A stretch of 64,000 bases of DNA, taken from NCBI RefSeq assembly GCF_000425265.1, contig NZ_AUDC01000016.1:124001-188000 (forward strand), given 5' to 3'. Source of the DNA: Maridesulfovibrio zosterae DSM 11974. GTDB taxonomy: Bacteria > Desulfobacterota > Desulfovibrionia > Desulfovibrionales > Desulfovibrionaceae. The position numbers and the translations under genes were made by a program. Within the stretch, counting starts at the first letter, position 1. The number at the start of each line of letters is the position of its first letter. The notes under the pieces were generated by a model that was not told where the DNA came from, made no database searches, and was given only the letters and a program-made list of their open reading frames with translations. Of the stretch, positions 1-9,042 are shown piece by piece.

Positions 1-1855
1 ATTTATCAATCTTGGCAGTAGCTTCTCCTTGCACAGATTCAGCAAGTTCATCAGCATCACTGCCCTGTACAAAGACATTTGCGTTTAGATAAATTTTCCC
101 GCGCAAAGAAACAGAAAGGTCCTTGGCAAAGCAGGCAATAAGGCTGGGCAGACTTGTTCCCCGCCCTTTCACATTACACTGCGCCGCAAGTTGATCTCCT
201 GCGAAAACAACATCAGCATTGAGATTAAGATGAAAAAGTTTGCCGCTGGCTTTCAGCAGAGCACGTGATTCACCGCTCTGCAAAAAGATTGCAACATCAC
301 TGAATGGCCAGTCATTGTAGTAAAAACGGCGGATGGAAGCTTTTCCGCTTAAATTGGGGTCCAGCAGAGGTCCGAAGTCAAACTTTGTGTTTTCAGCAAC
401 TTCATTTTTCTGCTCAGGACTGCGGATACTTAAGGATTTAAGACGGGCTTCATACCCGGCCCCTTTACGGCGGGGGGTATTAAAATAGCCGGATGCAGAA
501 ATTTTAGTCAGCTTATGGGACAGCTGGGTATCAAACTCGGTCTGCAAAGGATTTTTTTTTTCAGCCTCGCAGGTAATTACGTAGTCAAAAAGCGAAAAAT
601 CATCCGCTTTGGCCTTAAACCGGACATCCCGCAAATCTAAAGGAAAAGCAAATGATGCCTGCAAGTTACAATCGCCGCCGGCAGAAGAGGCTACATTCAA
701 TCTTTTGACAGAAACGATCGGTTTGCCGTCTTTAAGCTCAACATCAGCATCAATATCTGAAATACTAAGTTCCTGCTTCTTCCCCTCAAGAGATTCCAGT
801 ACCAGAACAAGATCCTTGGCCGAAACAGTCATTTTACCGGAAAGACCGCTGGAAGCAACTGCGCTGGCTGAAGATGTCAGATTAACAGCCTTAAAGATTA
901 AAGTCCCCTTAGGCTTGATGGATTTCAGCTTGGCTGATTCGCAAAGATTTTTTGTAGCATTTCTGCCCCGTTCACTTTTCTGAGCCATGGCAAAAAGCTC
1001 ACCGGCATCAACCATAGCTTCATCAAGTGAAACCTGAAAAGAACCACCCTGCCCCAGCTGCATGGACATGTTCTTGCCACTGGTGGAATCAAGAACCAGC
1101 CCTCCGACCTTAACAGCCATAGTTCCCGCAGCACTGTCCACGCTGAAATCGAGGTCTTTTGTTTCAAACTTTCCGGCCTCGGCAAGTTCTGGAATCGTAT
1201 TATTCCCGAGATATCCGAATCCGGTCAGAAATCCTAAAAAAGCTGCCGGATCAATAACGCATTCGCCGGCTTGCAAATTCATCTTAAGCGGCGAAGTGGA
1301 AATCATATCCACCCTGCCGGAAAATTTAAACCCAAGCTCTGCAATGGAGGCGCTGCGAACATTAAAGGCGAATCCGCTGCTTGCTTTTTCCATACTGGCG
1401 GAAACAGTAAGCGGAGTTCCCTGAAAACCGTTGGTCAGCTGCAATTTACCGGAAACAACGTCCAGCTTTTGCGGGAAGGAATCAGGAAGTTCAATAAAAT
1501 TCGTATCAGATCCGGAATCATCCCGATGGGCAGCAGCCATAACATCAGGACCCTGCAGGATAACCTGACGCAACTTGATATCTCCGCTCAGCAGACTGCC
1601 GAGATCAGGATAGATTTCCAGCAGAGGCACGCGCACGGTATCTACACCGTTTTGTACCTCAAGATTATGAATAAGTATGGAAGGAATGGGATAGTAATGG
1701 ATTTCTATATCCTCCATTACTATCCCCATATCAGTCATTTCTGAAAGCAGCTTCTGCGCGGCATCCGCAAAATAGACCCTGACCAGTACAGCTGATCCTA
1801 TAAAGAGAACAATTGCAGCAAGTCCGGCAATAAGAATACCCTTTTTACGTAACAC
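1..1855 (-). CDS. AsmA-family envelope protein, 3' end cut by window edge
   Basis: About 618 codons are present and the C-terminus lies beyond base 1. The GTG start at 1855 is chosen because an AAAGGTGG ribosome-binding site lies just upstream and the first residues form an export signal (basic MLRKKG, then a hydrophobic helix of about 18 residues). The rest alternates short beta-strand-like segments with lipid-handling character (for example IEIHYYPIPSILIHNLEV near residue 45). This matches the AsmA/TamB-like proteins of the inner membrane facing the periplasm, which are thought to help move lipid or assemble the outer membrane. It is the last visible gene of a leftward operon, 22 bases after the LPP20-like gene. 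The AsmA assignment rests on N-terminal architecture and periodicity, not on a catalytic motif. Confidence 0.75.
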   Translation of the reverse strand, partial: MLRKKGILIAGLAAIVLFIGSAVLVRVYFADAAQKLLSEMTDMGIVMEDIEIHYYPIPSILIHNLEVQNGVDTVRVPLLEIYPDLGSLLSGDIKLRQVILQGPDVMAAAHRDDSGSDTNFIELPDSFPQKLDVVSGKLQLTNGFQGTPLTVSASMEKASSGFAFNVRSASIAELGFKFSGRVDMISTSPLKMNLQAGECVIDPAAFLGFLTGFGYLGNNTIPELAEAGKFETKDLDFSVDSAAGTMAVKVGGLVLDSTSGKNMSMQLGQGGSFQVSLDEAMVDAGELFAMAQKSERGRNATKNLCESAKLKSIKPKGTLIFKAVNLTSSASAVASSGLSGKMTVSAKDLVLVLESLEGKKQELSISDIDADVELKDGKPIVSVKRLNVASSAGGDCNLQASFAFPLDLRDVRFKAKADDFSLFDYVITCEAEKKNPLQTEFDTQLSHKLTKISASGYFNTPRRKGAGYEARLKSLSIRSPEQKNEVAENTKFDFGPLLDPNLSGKASIRRFYYNDWPFSDVAIFLQSGESRALLKASGKLFHLNLNADVVFAGDQLAAQCNVKGRGTSLPSLIACFAKDLSVSLRGKIYLNANVFVQGSDADELAESVQGEATAKIDK

Positions 1856-1877
1856 CGCGAAACCACCTTTAATTTAC

Positions 1878-2969
1878 TTATTTAAGTACGAATACAACTC
1901 TTGCATTTGCAAAGATATTAAACTGCTTGTCGTTGGCGAAAACCAGAGTTGCGTCTTCGTTGCTGATAACCGCATCAGTTACGTTCTCAACAGTCTTACC
2001 CTTGATAACCAGAGGAGACTTGGAACCCCATGATTCCAGAAGAGCCTTGGCCTTCTGTTCATCAGTAGTGTAACCGCCGCAACCCTTTTCAATCAGAACC
2101 TGATTCAGAACCTTGGAAGGATCAAACAGGGCTTTACCGTCTGCAGAGAGGATACGGTTAACCAGTGCAGGTTTGAAATCGAAGTCACGGACATCGATGA
2201 TGATGCCGTCAACCGGAGCAGGAGCAACAACAGCAGCTACGTTTTCAGCAGTAGGAGCTGTTACTTCAGGCTGTGCAGGAGCTTCAGGAGCCATTGCAAC
2301 TACCGGAGCTTCGACAGCAGGAGTTTCAACTGCAGGTGTTTCAGCAGCAGCCGGAGCTTTAACAGCAGGAGTTTCTACCGCAGGAGCAGGAATCTGTGCA
2401 GCTGGAGTTTCTACTGTAGCCGCAGGGGTTTCTACTTTAGGAGCAGGCTGTTTTACTACAGGAACGGGAGCGACAGCAGGAAGATTCACAGGCTGGAAAG
2501 CCGGAATTTCTCTTACTTTCAACTCTTGAGGTGATTTGAGAATAATATCTTCAAAAGAGCTGTATACAGAATCATTTCCGTGCAGGTTCAGTCTAAGGCA
2601 GACACGGGCATAGCCTTCAGTACGGTCAAATGTTTCACCGCAGGGAACAGCACCGCGCAAGGTTCCTTCTACACGGGTTTTAATTTTATCGCTGCTGAGC
2701 ATTCCGTCGCGTACAGTGGTTTCACCGCTGAGTCTGAGACCCTGAAAAATTTCCAGCAGTCTTCTCTGGGCAACAACTTCCGCTGCACGTTTAGCACGAT
2801 AACGGCTCTGTCCGGCTTCGGATTCACCGATAACCTGAATATATCCTTTTTCAAAAATCTGATCGGGATTGACTATTTCAACAATTCTATCTCCGGCCAT
2901 GGCAGAACCGGCAAAAGCTGTACCGGCAAAAATCATAACCGCAGTTACGGCTAGTATTAATTTCTTCAC
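1878..2969 (-). CDS. Exported LPP20-like protein with Pro/Ala/Glu-rich linker
   Basis: This is a 363-residue protein. The GTG start at 2969 is preferred over an ATG eight codons upstream because TGGAGGA sits five bases before it and translation then begins directly with a signal peptide (MKKLILAV...GTAFA). Residues about 30-140 resemble the LPP20/FlgP-like fold (RAKRAAEVVAQRRLLEIFQG, then charged turns and the 'GYARVCLRL' strand). Residues about 165-245 are a repetitive linker built on VETPA and PAVE units. The C-terminal 120 residues form a separate domain of unknown function. The gene lies between the TPR/SLH lipoprotein and the AsmA gene, so an envelope role is likely. Some relatives act at the flagellar outer-membrane ring, but no flagellar gene is present here. 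Confidence 0.8.
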   Translation of the reverse strand: MKKLILAVTAVMIFAGTAFAGSAMAGDRIVEIVNPDQIFEKGYIQVIGESEAGQSRYRAKRAAEVVAQRRLLEIFQGLRLSGETTVRDGMLSSDKIKTRVEGTLRGAVPCGETFDRTEGYARVCLRLNLHGNDSVYSSFEDIILKSPQELKVREIPAFQPVNLPAVAPVPVVKQPAPKVETPAATVETPAAQIPAPAVETPAVKAPAAAETPAVETPAVEAPVVAMAPEAPAQPEVTAPTAENVAAVVAPAPVDGIIIDVRDFDFKPALVNRILSADGKALFDPSKVLNQVLIEKGCGGYTTDEQKAKALLESWGSKSPLVIKGKTVENVTDAVISNEDATLVFANDKQFNIFANARVVFVLK

Positions 2970-2982
2970 TTTATCCTCCACT

Positions 2983-4200
2983 CTAGTAAACATTCATTAT
3001 ATTACGCAGACGCATAAGGGAAAGAATCAAATCTGCACCGTCCATGTTGCCATCAGGACTGAAGGCACCTGAAAGGTCGGTTTCCATCAGATTTCTGTTA
3101 ACAACTGTCACGATCGCATTATACCATGCGTCAGTCGGATTCACATCAGGGTAAAGAGATTTGTCCTGTCCCAGATGCTGGCTGGACATGGTTTTATCTC
3201 CGGTCAGCTTGATGAGCACATCTTCCAGAACAAAAGCCAGCTCCTTGCGGGTCATAGGCTTTTTAGGAAAAAACAGCTCAGCACGTGTGGTTTCATCGTA
3301 GATAGGTTGCAATCCACGCACATTCCATTTGAGCACGGTCATAATTTCAGGCTCAAACATATGCCCAACCACATCGGCAGGAGTAAAAGAGGCCTTCATA
3401 TTCTTACCGGGAACAGGAATGCGTCCGGCAAAAAGTCTGTCCATATGCAACTCGTCAACAAGAAGAGCAGCAACGTCAGCACGATCAACCTTATCCTTTA
3501 CCGCAATTTTTTTAGCAACGTCGGTAAGGGTATAATTGCTCATGGCCCGCAGAATTTTCTGACAACGGGTATATAAAGCGTTGGACTTATCATGCCATTT
3601 GCCGGGGGAAGCAGCCAGAACGATTCCGAGTATATCTTCAGCCTTACGGAATTCTCCGCCCTTGAAGTAGGCTTCACCCATAAAGTAATGAAGAGCTTCG
3701 ATGTTTCTATAATAAGGAAGGTCTTCCTCCTTTACTTCCTTGACCATGAGTTTGGCATCAGAATAAAGGTCTTCAGCCCTTTCCAGCCATCCTCGGGAAG
3801 CAATGCGAGTGTAGATTCTTATTCCGGTCACATACACGCCGAACTTATATGTTCTGTCACTGCTTGCTTCAGAAACAGCCTTGTCAAACTGATCGACAGC
3901 CCGCTCGGCATCTGCAGCGCTGTATTTTTCATCGCTTTCAGCTTCTGCACGGATGGCATAGACCAGAGCCTTGCCTGCAATAGCAGGAGCATATTCAGGA
4001 TCAAGGGCGACTGCTCTTTCAAAACGCACAAACGCTTTGTCCGGCATTCCCTGATCAATCAGCTCCATGCCCATCAGATAATGATGAGCCGGATTATCCT
4101 CGATGGACTGAGGAGTAACTTTCTTTCCACATCCGACAAAAGACAGGATCAAAAGCATGCCTGTAAAAAATATTAAGGATTGTTTCATTTTCATCTTCAT
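2983..4200 (-). CDS. TPR lipoprotein with C-terminal SLH-like region
   Basis: This is a 405-residue lipoprotein. The ATG at 4200 is preferred because GGAGGAAG precedes it and the product then starts with a compact lipoprotein signal (MKMKMKQSLIFF) and a lipobox ending VGC at Cys24. Residues about 40-110 contain a tetratricopeptide repeat (HHYLMGMELIDQG...AFVRFERAVALDPEYAPA). The last 60 or so residues have S-layer-homology character (DVNPTDAWYNAIVTVVNRNL, then FSPDGNMDGADL). The protein is expected at the inner leaflet of the outer membrane, with the SLH-like part possibly touching peptidoglycan. It is the third gene of the envelope operon and is preceded by a strong intergenic hairpin. Confidence 0.8.
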   Translation of the reverse strand: MKMKMKQSLIFFTGMLLILSFVGCGKKVTPQSIEDNPAHHYLMGMELIDQGMPDKAFVRFERAVALDPEYAPAIAGKALVYAIRAEAESDEKYSAADAERAVDQFDKAVSEASSDRTYKFGVYVTGIRIYTRIASRGWLERAEDLYSDAKLMVKEVKEEDLPYYRNIEALHYFMGEAYFKGGEFRKAEDILGIVLAASPGKWHDKSNALYTRCQKILRAMSNYTLTDVAKKIAVKDKVDRADVAALLVDELHMDRLFAGRIPVPGKNMKASFTPADVVGHMFEPEIMTVLKWNVRGLQPIYDETTRAELFFPKKPMTRKELAFVLEDVLIKLTGDKTMSSQHLGQDKSLYPDVNPTDAWYNAIVTVVNRNLMETDLSGAFSPDGNMDGADLILSLMRLRNIMNVY

Positions 4201-4271
4201 CCGTTCTTCCTCCTTGCCGCTGATGTTTTCAGCCGCAATCATGATTTACCTTAAAGATAAGCCATGCTGGA

Positions 4272-4320
4272 ATACAAGCGAGGGGAAAAGTTTTACAACA
4301 AACCCCTCGCCCGCTTGTAT
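4272..4320. other. Intergenic inverted repeat (strong hairpin) inside envelope operon
   Basis: The sequence gcgagggg at 4278-4285 is perfectly complementary to cccctcgc at 4303-4310. The arms extend with atacaa and ttgtat around a four-base bulge. No T tract follows on the minus strand, so this is more likely an attenuating or RNA-stabilising hairpin between the 371-residue protein gene and the TPR lipoprotein gene than a complete terminator. Confidence 0.7.
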
Positions 4321-4326
4321 CCATAT

Positions 4327-5442
4327 TTAGAATCCGTCAGGGTTTTCCCAGCGGAACTTCATAGTACGTCCATCCATTTTGCTTTTAAACTTTTCAACAC
4401 CTATATCTTTCAAAGTTCCTTCAACTTTCTTGAGAAGAGCCGAAGGACGAAGTGTTGACCAGTAAACCAATTCAATATTCTTCTGGTTTTTACGCTTTAC
4501 TTCCTTACGTACGAATCCGGGAATATCTTCAAGGTTTCTTCCAATGGAGTCCACTTCAGGAAAACCGGTAAAAGTCACTGAGTAACGAAATCCTTTACCG
4601 CGATCCAGTTCAGTTTCCATGTACTCAAGCATTTTGCCTGCAATATTTACTGAAGCCCAGTATACTTCGGGCTTAGCAGCTTCAACTGCAGGTCCATATT
4701 TACCAGCGCCTTTCACATCTCCACCGGCAGGAGCCACATACTTCTCTACAGGTCTGCGGACCTCTCCGACTTTAAACCGGTCGGAAATACGAACGCAGGA
4801 CATATTCAAAACAGGATTGGCTGCTTTGGGCATATCAATCTCAACAGTGAGAACATAGTCAGCTTTCAGAAGCTTATTATATTTCACAGCCTTATCGAGA
4901 TTCATCTGCCCTTCAATGGAGTGAAAGGAAGCACGGGACACAGGCCAGTCGATAACTTCAAACTGGAACTTTTCCCCGAATACTTTAGCCACATCGGTAA
5001 TCAGGCTTTTCATTGCTTCTGGCGGAATAGAATTAAATTCACTGCTTGAAGCAAAGATAAGCAACCTGGGCGAGTTAGACATTTTCTGCAGAATGCTGAC
5101 GGTGGTATAATCGCTTAGAAGCAGATCACGGTTCACTGCAGCATCAACAGTAATAGTGTAGCCATCAGGAAGGGCTCCTTCACTGATAACCTTATAACTG
5201 GAGACATAGCCTTTAGAATGGCTGACAATCTCATCTCGCACCAGAACACCGGACTCCACAATGGAATCAGAAGCAATGGCTGTTCCTATTTCCATCTCGA
5301 CAGCTAAACGCAGGGCGGAATTCAAAGCCTGATGGCGATCAATTCCTTCGCCTGTAGCCTCTACAGCAAAAGCTGCGGAGGCGGTCAGTACTGTTAGAAG
5401 GAAAACTGCGAGCACCTGAGAATATACTTTCAAAAAGGACAT
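4327..5442 (-). CDS. Exported protein with FlgT-N-like domain, function unknown
   Basis: This is a 371-residue protein. The ATG at 5442 follows AAAGAGGTC and opens a clean signal peptide (MSFLKVYSQVLAVFLLTV...AAFA). Residues about 25-120 (VEATGEGIDRHQALNSALRL, then VSSYKVISEG and TITVDAAVNRDLL) resemble the N-terminal domain of FlgT and LPP20-like proteins. The C-terminal 80 residues (VTFTGFPEVDS, VYWSTLRPSALLKKVEGTL) share spacing and motifs with the C-terminus of the preceding 294-residue gene product, suggesting related domains. It follows that gene by 32 bases in the same leftward operon. Function is not known; an outer-membrane or flagellar-collar role is only a guess from fold resemblance. 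Confidence 0.75.
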   Translation of the reverse strand: MSFLKVYSQVLAVFLLTVLTASAAFAVEATGEGIDRHQALNSALRLAVEMEIGTAIASDSIVESGVLVRDEIVSHSKGYVSSYKVISEGALPDGYTITVDAAVNRDLLLSDYTTVSILQKMSNSPRLLIFASSSEFNSIPPEAMKSLITDVAKVFGEKFQFEVIDWPVSRASFHSIEGQMNLDKAVKYNKLLKADYVLTVEIDMPKAANPVLNMSCVRISDRFKVGEVRRPVEKYVAPAGGDVKGAGKYGPAVEAAKPEVYWASVNIAGKMLEYMETELDRGKGFRYSVTFTGFPEVDSIGRNLEDIPGFVRKEVKRKNQKNIELVYWSTLRPSALLKKVEGTLKDIGVEKFKSKMDGRTMKFRWENPDGF

Positions 5443-5474
5443 ACAGACCTCTTTTTTAACATTAAACAATCGAT

Positions 5475-6359
5475 CTACCAATCGTTATTGCTCTGCTTTC
5501 TCTTCTGCTTGACGCTATGCTGCTTAACAATCTTCAGTTCATTACCGGAAACATAAACACGGCCTTTCATGTTCATCTTTCTGAGCATGCGAACCATGTT
5601 GCGCTTCAGGTGTGCTGAGTCAATTGTAGATTTGTACCATAATTCGTGATGAGAAGAAGTATTAAGGGAGTTGGTTTTAGGTCTGTGACTTTCGTATCCG
5701 GTGAAAATGGTGATGTAGTCTTCAACATCAAGCATATCATCATCAGTAAAACCGTCAAAAATAACAGTCCATTCTACAAGACGTCCGGCACCATCATTGC
5801 CGGAAGTGTAGCCTTCGAGCCTGTCAGCCAGAACTGCGGCAACATCGGAACCGATAATTTTGGAAAGTTTACCTACAGATTCAAGCACATCATTTCTGCT
5901 GTAAGGTTTGGGAACAAGCTGGTCCTGCTGAGGTTCGGACTCAAAATTACCAAGTCTTGAGCCGTCCCATACGGAAAGAAGCCGTCCTTCGATTCTAGCA
6001 GTAACACGTACGCTGTTCGCATTGGTCTTTGCGTTAGGATAAATACTGAAAATAACCAGAACATCAATACCGGCATCCTTAGCAACCTGAATCAGTTCTG
6101 CATCATTACGGCGTTTACGTCCCTGTATATGAGTCTGGTGAGTAAGTGCGGTTTCATCTTTTACATCAAAGCCTCTGTTGACCAATTCATTTGAAATAGA
6201 ATTAAGAACACGCTTAAAGACTCGGCTGTCACGGGGAATAGTATCAGTATCAGCATCTTCACCCACAATCATAAGACGGGGCAGATCAGTGGCCTTTGCA
6301 AGTGTTGGTGCCACAAACAGGCAGACCAGAGCCACCATAAGAAAAATAGTTTTTTTCAT
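5475..6359 (-). CDS. Exported protein of unknown function, first gene of envelope operon
   Basis: This is a 294-residue protein with a signal peptide (MKKTIFLMVALVCLFVAPTLA). The ATG at 6359 is preceded by AAGGAG. Residues about 25-140 (LPRLMIVGEDADTD, VLNSISNELVNRGFDVKDE, DAGIDVLVIFSIYP) look like the alpha/beta 'CsgG/FlgO-type' fold that measures envelope-stress or outer-membrane assembly components. The C-terminus (VIFDGFTDDD, WYKSTIDSAHLKRNMVRML) parallels that of the next gene. It is the promoter-proximal gene of the leftward operon 6359-1. No catalytic motif is visible, so only a general envelope location is claimed. Confidence 0.75.
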   Translation of the reverse strand: MKKTIFLMVALVCLFVAPTLAKATDLPRLMIVGEDADTDTIPRDSRVFKRVLNSISNELVNRGFDVKDETALTHQTHIQGRKRRNDAELIQVAKDAGIDVLVIFSIYPNAKTNANSVRVTARIEGRLLSVWDGSRLGNFESEPQQDQLVPKPYSRNDVLESVGKLSKIIGSDVAAVLADRLEGYTSGNDGAGRLVEWTVIFDGFTDDDMLDVEDYITIFTGYESHRPKTNSLNTSSHHELWYKSTIDSAHLKRNMVRMLRKMNMKGRVYVSGNELKIVKQHSVKQKRKQSNNDW

Positions 6360-6904
6360 TTCCAACTCCTTAAATTTTATTGTTCCCTGAAAAGACAGAA
6401 CAAACTGCCCTGACATTTTTTTACTTTGTTATTTAATTGAAGGCACATTGCCTTATCCCAAATAACTTCTTAACCTTTTAGCAAATCAATCAGTATATTT
6501 ATACTATATTATACAACTTAAGCAACAAAAACTGCTACATCTCATAAAGCCCTTATTTCTATCACCCCAAAAGGCAAAACAAGTTAAGCAATTCAGCATG
6601 ATATGCCTAATCAGAACGGAGGTCAAATTCCTTTTAAAAAATAAAAGCAATCCCAGCTGATATATTTATTTCTGCGCATAACTTATCCCGTCCTACCCGA
6701 TTCAAATTTTTTCTATAAATCAGGCTGTTATTGAGAAAGAAATTGTTTTATGTATATTTTCATACAAACAATGATTGTCTACGGTTTCTATAATGAACTA
6801 TTTGTCACGCAAAGCGAGGGTAAATAAAAACCACTTCACCCCACGCATCAGATTTGTCCTGATAAATATAAAAAATAAGCAGCGAAAAGGCAGAGAATAA
6901 ACCA
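6360..6904. other. Divergent intergenic region, AT-rich, no gene seen
   Basis: This is 545 bases between the leftward envelope operon and the rightward 163-residue gene. I see no open frame with a ribosome-binding site. It should hold both promoters. A TATAAT hexamer at 6789-6794 preceded by TTC is a candidate -10 for the rightward gene, but no convincing -35 is seen. Confidence 0.6.
6742..6772. promoter_or_regulatory. Imperfect palindrome, possible operator
   Basis: The arms attgttt(t)atg at 6742-6752 and cat(ac)aaacaat at 6761-6772 form an inverted repeat centred on an AT-rich spacer, about 20 bases upstream of the candidate TATAAT. This is the geometry of a dimeric regulator site, but it could be chance in AT-rich DNA. 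Confidence 0.3.
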
Positions 6905-7396
6905 ATGAAATCCAGAAAAACCAACACCGCCACTGAAACGTGGGAGATGATGCAAAGCTGCCGTGAAACACTCGGCGCAACCTCTCTTCAGAAAATTTTT
7001 TCCAGAGGTCAGAGTCAGATCAACCGTTACTGCTCCTCCCCGATTCATGAAGATCATCAGAGAAACCCGCTGGACCGCCTGCACCTCTTATTTACCATGC
7101 TTGATGAATCAGGGGAACGTGAACTTGTTGTTGCAGCGCTTAACCATCTTTGCAGTTCAATAGACTACCGCATTCAAGAAAAAACTGAATTTATTCCCGA
7201 CAAACTCACCGTTGAAGAAGAATGTCTGGATGATTATCCTGAAAAGGTGGAACTGGACAGACTGATTTCATCAAATGCCGCCCCTGCAATTGTCAGAAGA
7301 CAGGGAGAGCATACCTGCCGTGAAATCATGGAAACTGTTACCAGCTATGAAAGATATTGTGCAGAGAATAATCAGCATAAAAAAAACCCGCTCTAA
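6905..7396 (+). CDS. Conserved-type hypothetical protein, 163 residues
   Basis: I do not recognise this protein. It is hydrophilic with no signal peptide or membrane segment. A core segment NPLDRLHLLFTMLDESGERE at residues about 54-73 looks helical and resembles the multi-helix proteins annotated as phage-type CII-like regulators in Desulfovibrio, without enough similarity to claim it. The ATG at 6905 has a weak AAAGGCAGAG site upstream. The stop codon lies inside the first arm of the strong terminator at 7381. It stands alone, convergent with yajQ. Confidence 0.7.
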   Translation: MKSRKTNTATETWEMMQSCRETLGATSLQKIFSRGQSQINRYCSSPIHEDHQRNPLDRLHLLFTMLDESGERELVVAALNHLCSSIDYRIQEKTEFIPDKLTVEEECLDDYPEKVELDRLISSNAAPAIVRRQGEHTCREIMETVTSYERYCAENNQHKKNPL

Positions 7397-7415
7397 AGTT
7401 TAGAGCGGGTTTTTT
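7381..7415. terminator. Bidirectional intrinsic terminator
   Basis: Arms acccgctcta and tagagcgggt flank a short loop, with an A run before and a T run after, so it can stop transcription from both the rightward 163-residue gene and the leftward yajQ gene. Confidence 0.9.
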
Positions 7416-7436
7416 CAGTCGTCATAACTGAAAAAA

Positions 7437-7928
7437 TTATTTTTTCATATTTACATACTGGAAAGGCATCTCAAGGTCTGCTTCCCTGATCAGCGTAATT
7501 ACTTCCTGCAAATCATCAAGTTTTTTACCGGTTACGCGAACCTGTTCATCCTGAATTGCTGCCTGAACTTTAATTTTGGTGGCTTTAATCATTTTCACAA
7601 TTTTCTTGGCAGTATCTTTATCAATCCCTTCTTTGAGTTTGACTTCCTGCTTAAGCTGACCGTTTGAAGTAGGCTCAACTTTACCAAAATCCAGAACCCG
7701 TGGATCGACCTTACGGCGGGTGAAATGAGTGATCAGCATATCACGGACAGCTTTGATCTTCATATCATCACCGGTAACAATATTTACTGCGTTCACTTTT
7801 TTATTAAATGAAATCTCGGTATTCACACCGCGGAAATCATAACGGGTTTCAACTTCTTTGACCACGTTGTTAACTGCGTTGTCCACTTCCTGCGGATCAA
7901 TCTGGCTTACAATATCAAAAGACGGCAT
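7437..7928 (-). CDS. yajQ: YajQ family nucleotide-binding protein
   Basis: This 163-residue protein is full length for the family. It has the diagnostic start [11 protein letters not shown], the ETRYDFRG motif near residue 27 and the C-terminal ending [13 protein letters not shown]. YajQ proteins have two ferredoxin-like folds and bind nucleotides. Some (XC_3703 of Xanthomonas) bind cyclic di-GMP and act as effectors with a LysR-type regulator. Which ligand applies here cannot be told from sequence. It is a cytoplasmic protein, transcribed leftward after the STAS gene with an 81-base gap, and ends at a shared terminator. Confidence 0.95.
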   Translation of the reverse strand: MPSFDIVSQIDPQEVDNAVNNVVKEVETRYDFRGVNTEISFNKKVNAVNIVTGDDMKIKAVRDMLITHFTRRKVDPRVLDFGKVEPTSNGQLKQEVKLKEGIDKDTAKKIVKMIKATKIKVQAAIQDEQVRVTGKKLDDLQEVITLIREADLEMPFQYVNMKK

Positions 7929-8009
7929 AAATTATATCCTCCATATCATTTTCAATCAAAATATTAATATCCAAACCCGCTCTGTTATTTAACAATCTGT
8001 ACCGCAGAG

Positions 8010-8366
8010 TCAAGAGGGAGAAGCAATTGCACTTTTTTCGTATCTCAGGGCATCTTCAACAGAGGGTAGAATTTCAAAAAATTCATCAAGTTTAGTCAAT
8101 TTAAAAAGCTTGGTGACTTTTGGCGAGAGTCCGGCAAAAAGAAAAAAACTGTCCGTAGGTAGAAATCTTGAAATAGGCAGCAGTCCGGCAATACCGCTGA
8201 AATCCATAAAATCAACAAGGGAAAGGTCTATAACAAATCTATTTTCCCCTTCCTTAACGAGTGAAATAATAAAATCTTTCAACTCGATGGAATTGGAACC
8301 GATAAATCGGTCAACGCAAACTTTAACGACCAGATAGTCTTCATTCCTCTCCCGGATCAGATTCAT
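8010..8366 (-). CDS. STAS-domain protein (anti-sigma-factor antagonist type)
   Basis: This 118-residue protein is a single STAS domain. The conserved loop reads DFMDFSGIAGLLP around residues 51-63, where the Ser of 'FSG' is at the position phosphorylated in SpoIIAA/RsbV. The domain normally binds an anti-sigma or switch kinase partner and releases a target when dephosphorylated. No kinase or PP2C phosphatase gene is adjacent, so its partner is elsewhere. The start at 8366 follows AGGAGAT. It lies 81 bases upstream of yajQ and may be cotranscribed with it. Confidence 0.9.
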   Translation of the reverse strand: MNLIRERNEDYLVVKVCVDRFIGSNSIELKDFIISLVKEGENRFVIDLSLVDFMDFSGIAGLLPISRFLPTDSFFLFAGLSPKVTKLFKLTKLDEFFEILPSVEDALRYEKSAIASPS

Positions 8367-8526
8367 AAATATCTCCTGTCATTGACCAGCCCGGAAAAAC
8401 CCTCCCCAGCTTTCCCTGATCCGGTAAAAAAATGTGGACATATGTAAATAAGTGTCAATAAAATAGATTCCGTTAACACTGTTCTCATATATCAAAAATA
8501 ATAAAACATAAAGAGGATTAACAATA

Positions 8527-8826
8527 ATGTACATTATCACACTTAAGTATGTAAAACCGCTGGATGAAATTGATGCATTAATTGAAGCACACGTTGAGTT
8601 CCTTAAAAAACAATATGAAAAAGGAATATTCATCGCATCTGGACGCATGGTCCCCCGCACAGGCGGTGTTATTCTGGTCAGGCCCATTTCTCTTGAAGAA
8701 CTGGATGCAGTGCTTGCAGAAGATCCATTCAACATTAACGGAGTCGCAGAGTACAGCATGACCCAGTTCATCCCGACCATGACGGCTGCCGGGCTTGAGG
8801 GATTAAAAGATGAGCTGCCCGAATAA
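8527..8826 (+). CDS. YciI-like family protein
   Basis: This 99-residue protein has the YciI (dimeric alpha/beta barrel) fold signature. It includes a His in HVEFLKKQYEKG near residue 22 and the EDPFNINGVAEYSM segment with the conserved Asp near residue 74, the pair thought to form the active site in this family. The family is related to muconolactone isomerase-like proteins, and physiological substrates are mostly unknown. The ATG at 8527 follows AAAGAGGA. It is monocistronic and followed by a terminator shared with the convergent decarboxylase gene. Confidence 0.9.
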   Translation: MYIITLKYVKPLDEIDALIEAHVEFLKKQYEKGIFIASGRMVPRTGGVILVRPISLEELDAVLAEDPFNINGVAEYSMTQFIPTMTAAGLEGLKDELPE

Positions 8827-8985
8827 GCAGCGAACACATTCTTTCAACAAAACTGTAACACGGCTGTTACCACAGCTCCGAAATTTAAGCATATTTATTT
8901 CTCGAACAGACAGCATATATATTTGCCGGAAACAAGAACTCCTCCAAAGACCCCTCACTCCAGTTCTATTTCCGGCAAACGGCGC

Positions 8986-9024
8986 AAAAGAAGGGACCGG
9001 AACTCAGCACTCCGGCCCCTTTTT
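8986..9024. terminator. Intrinsic terminator between convergent genes
   Basis: The arm gggaccgga at 8993-9001 pairs with tccggcccc at 9011-9019 with one mismatch. It is preceded by an A-rich stretch and followed by five T, and serves the YciI-like gene and the decarboxylase gene. Confidence 0.85.
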
Positions 9025-9042
9025 GTTGCATATTTTATCTAC

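Noticed and set aside
2113-2529. Plus-strand Ala/Gly/Thr-rich frame opposite the LPP20-like gene
   Set aside because: It is the antisense of the PAET repeat linker. The low-complexity bias creates an open frame, and no ribosome site precedes it.
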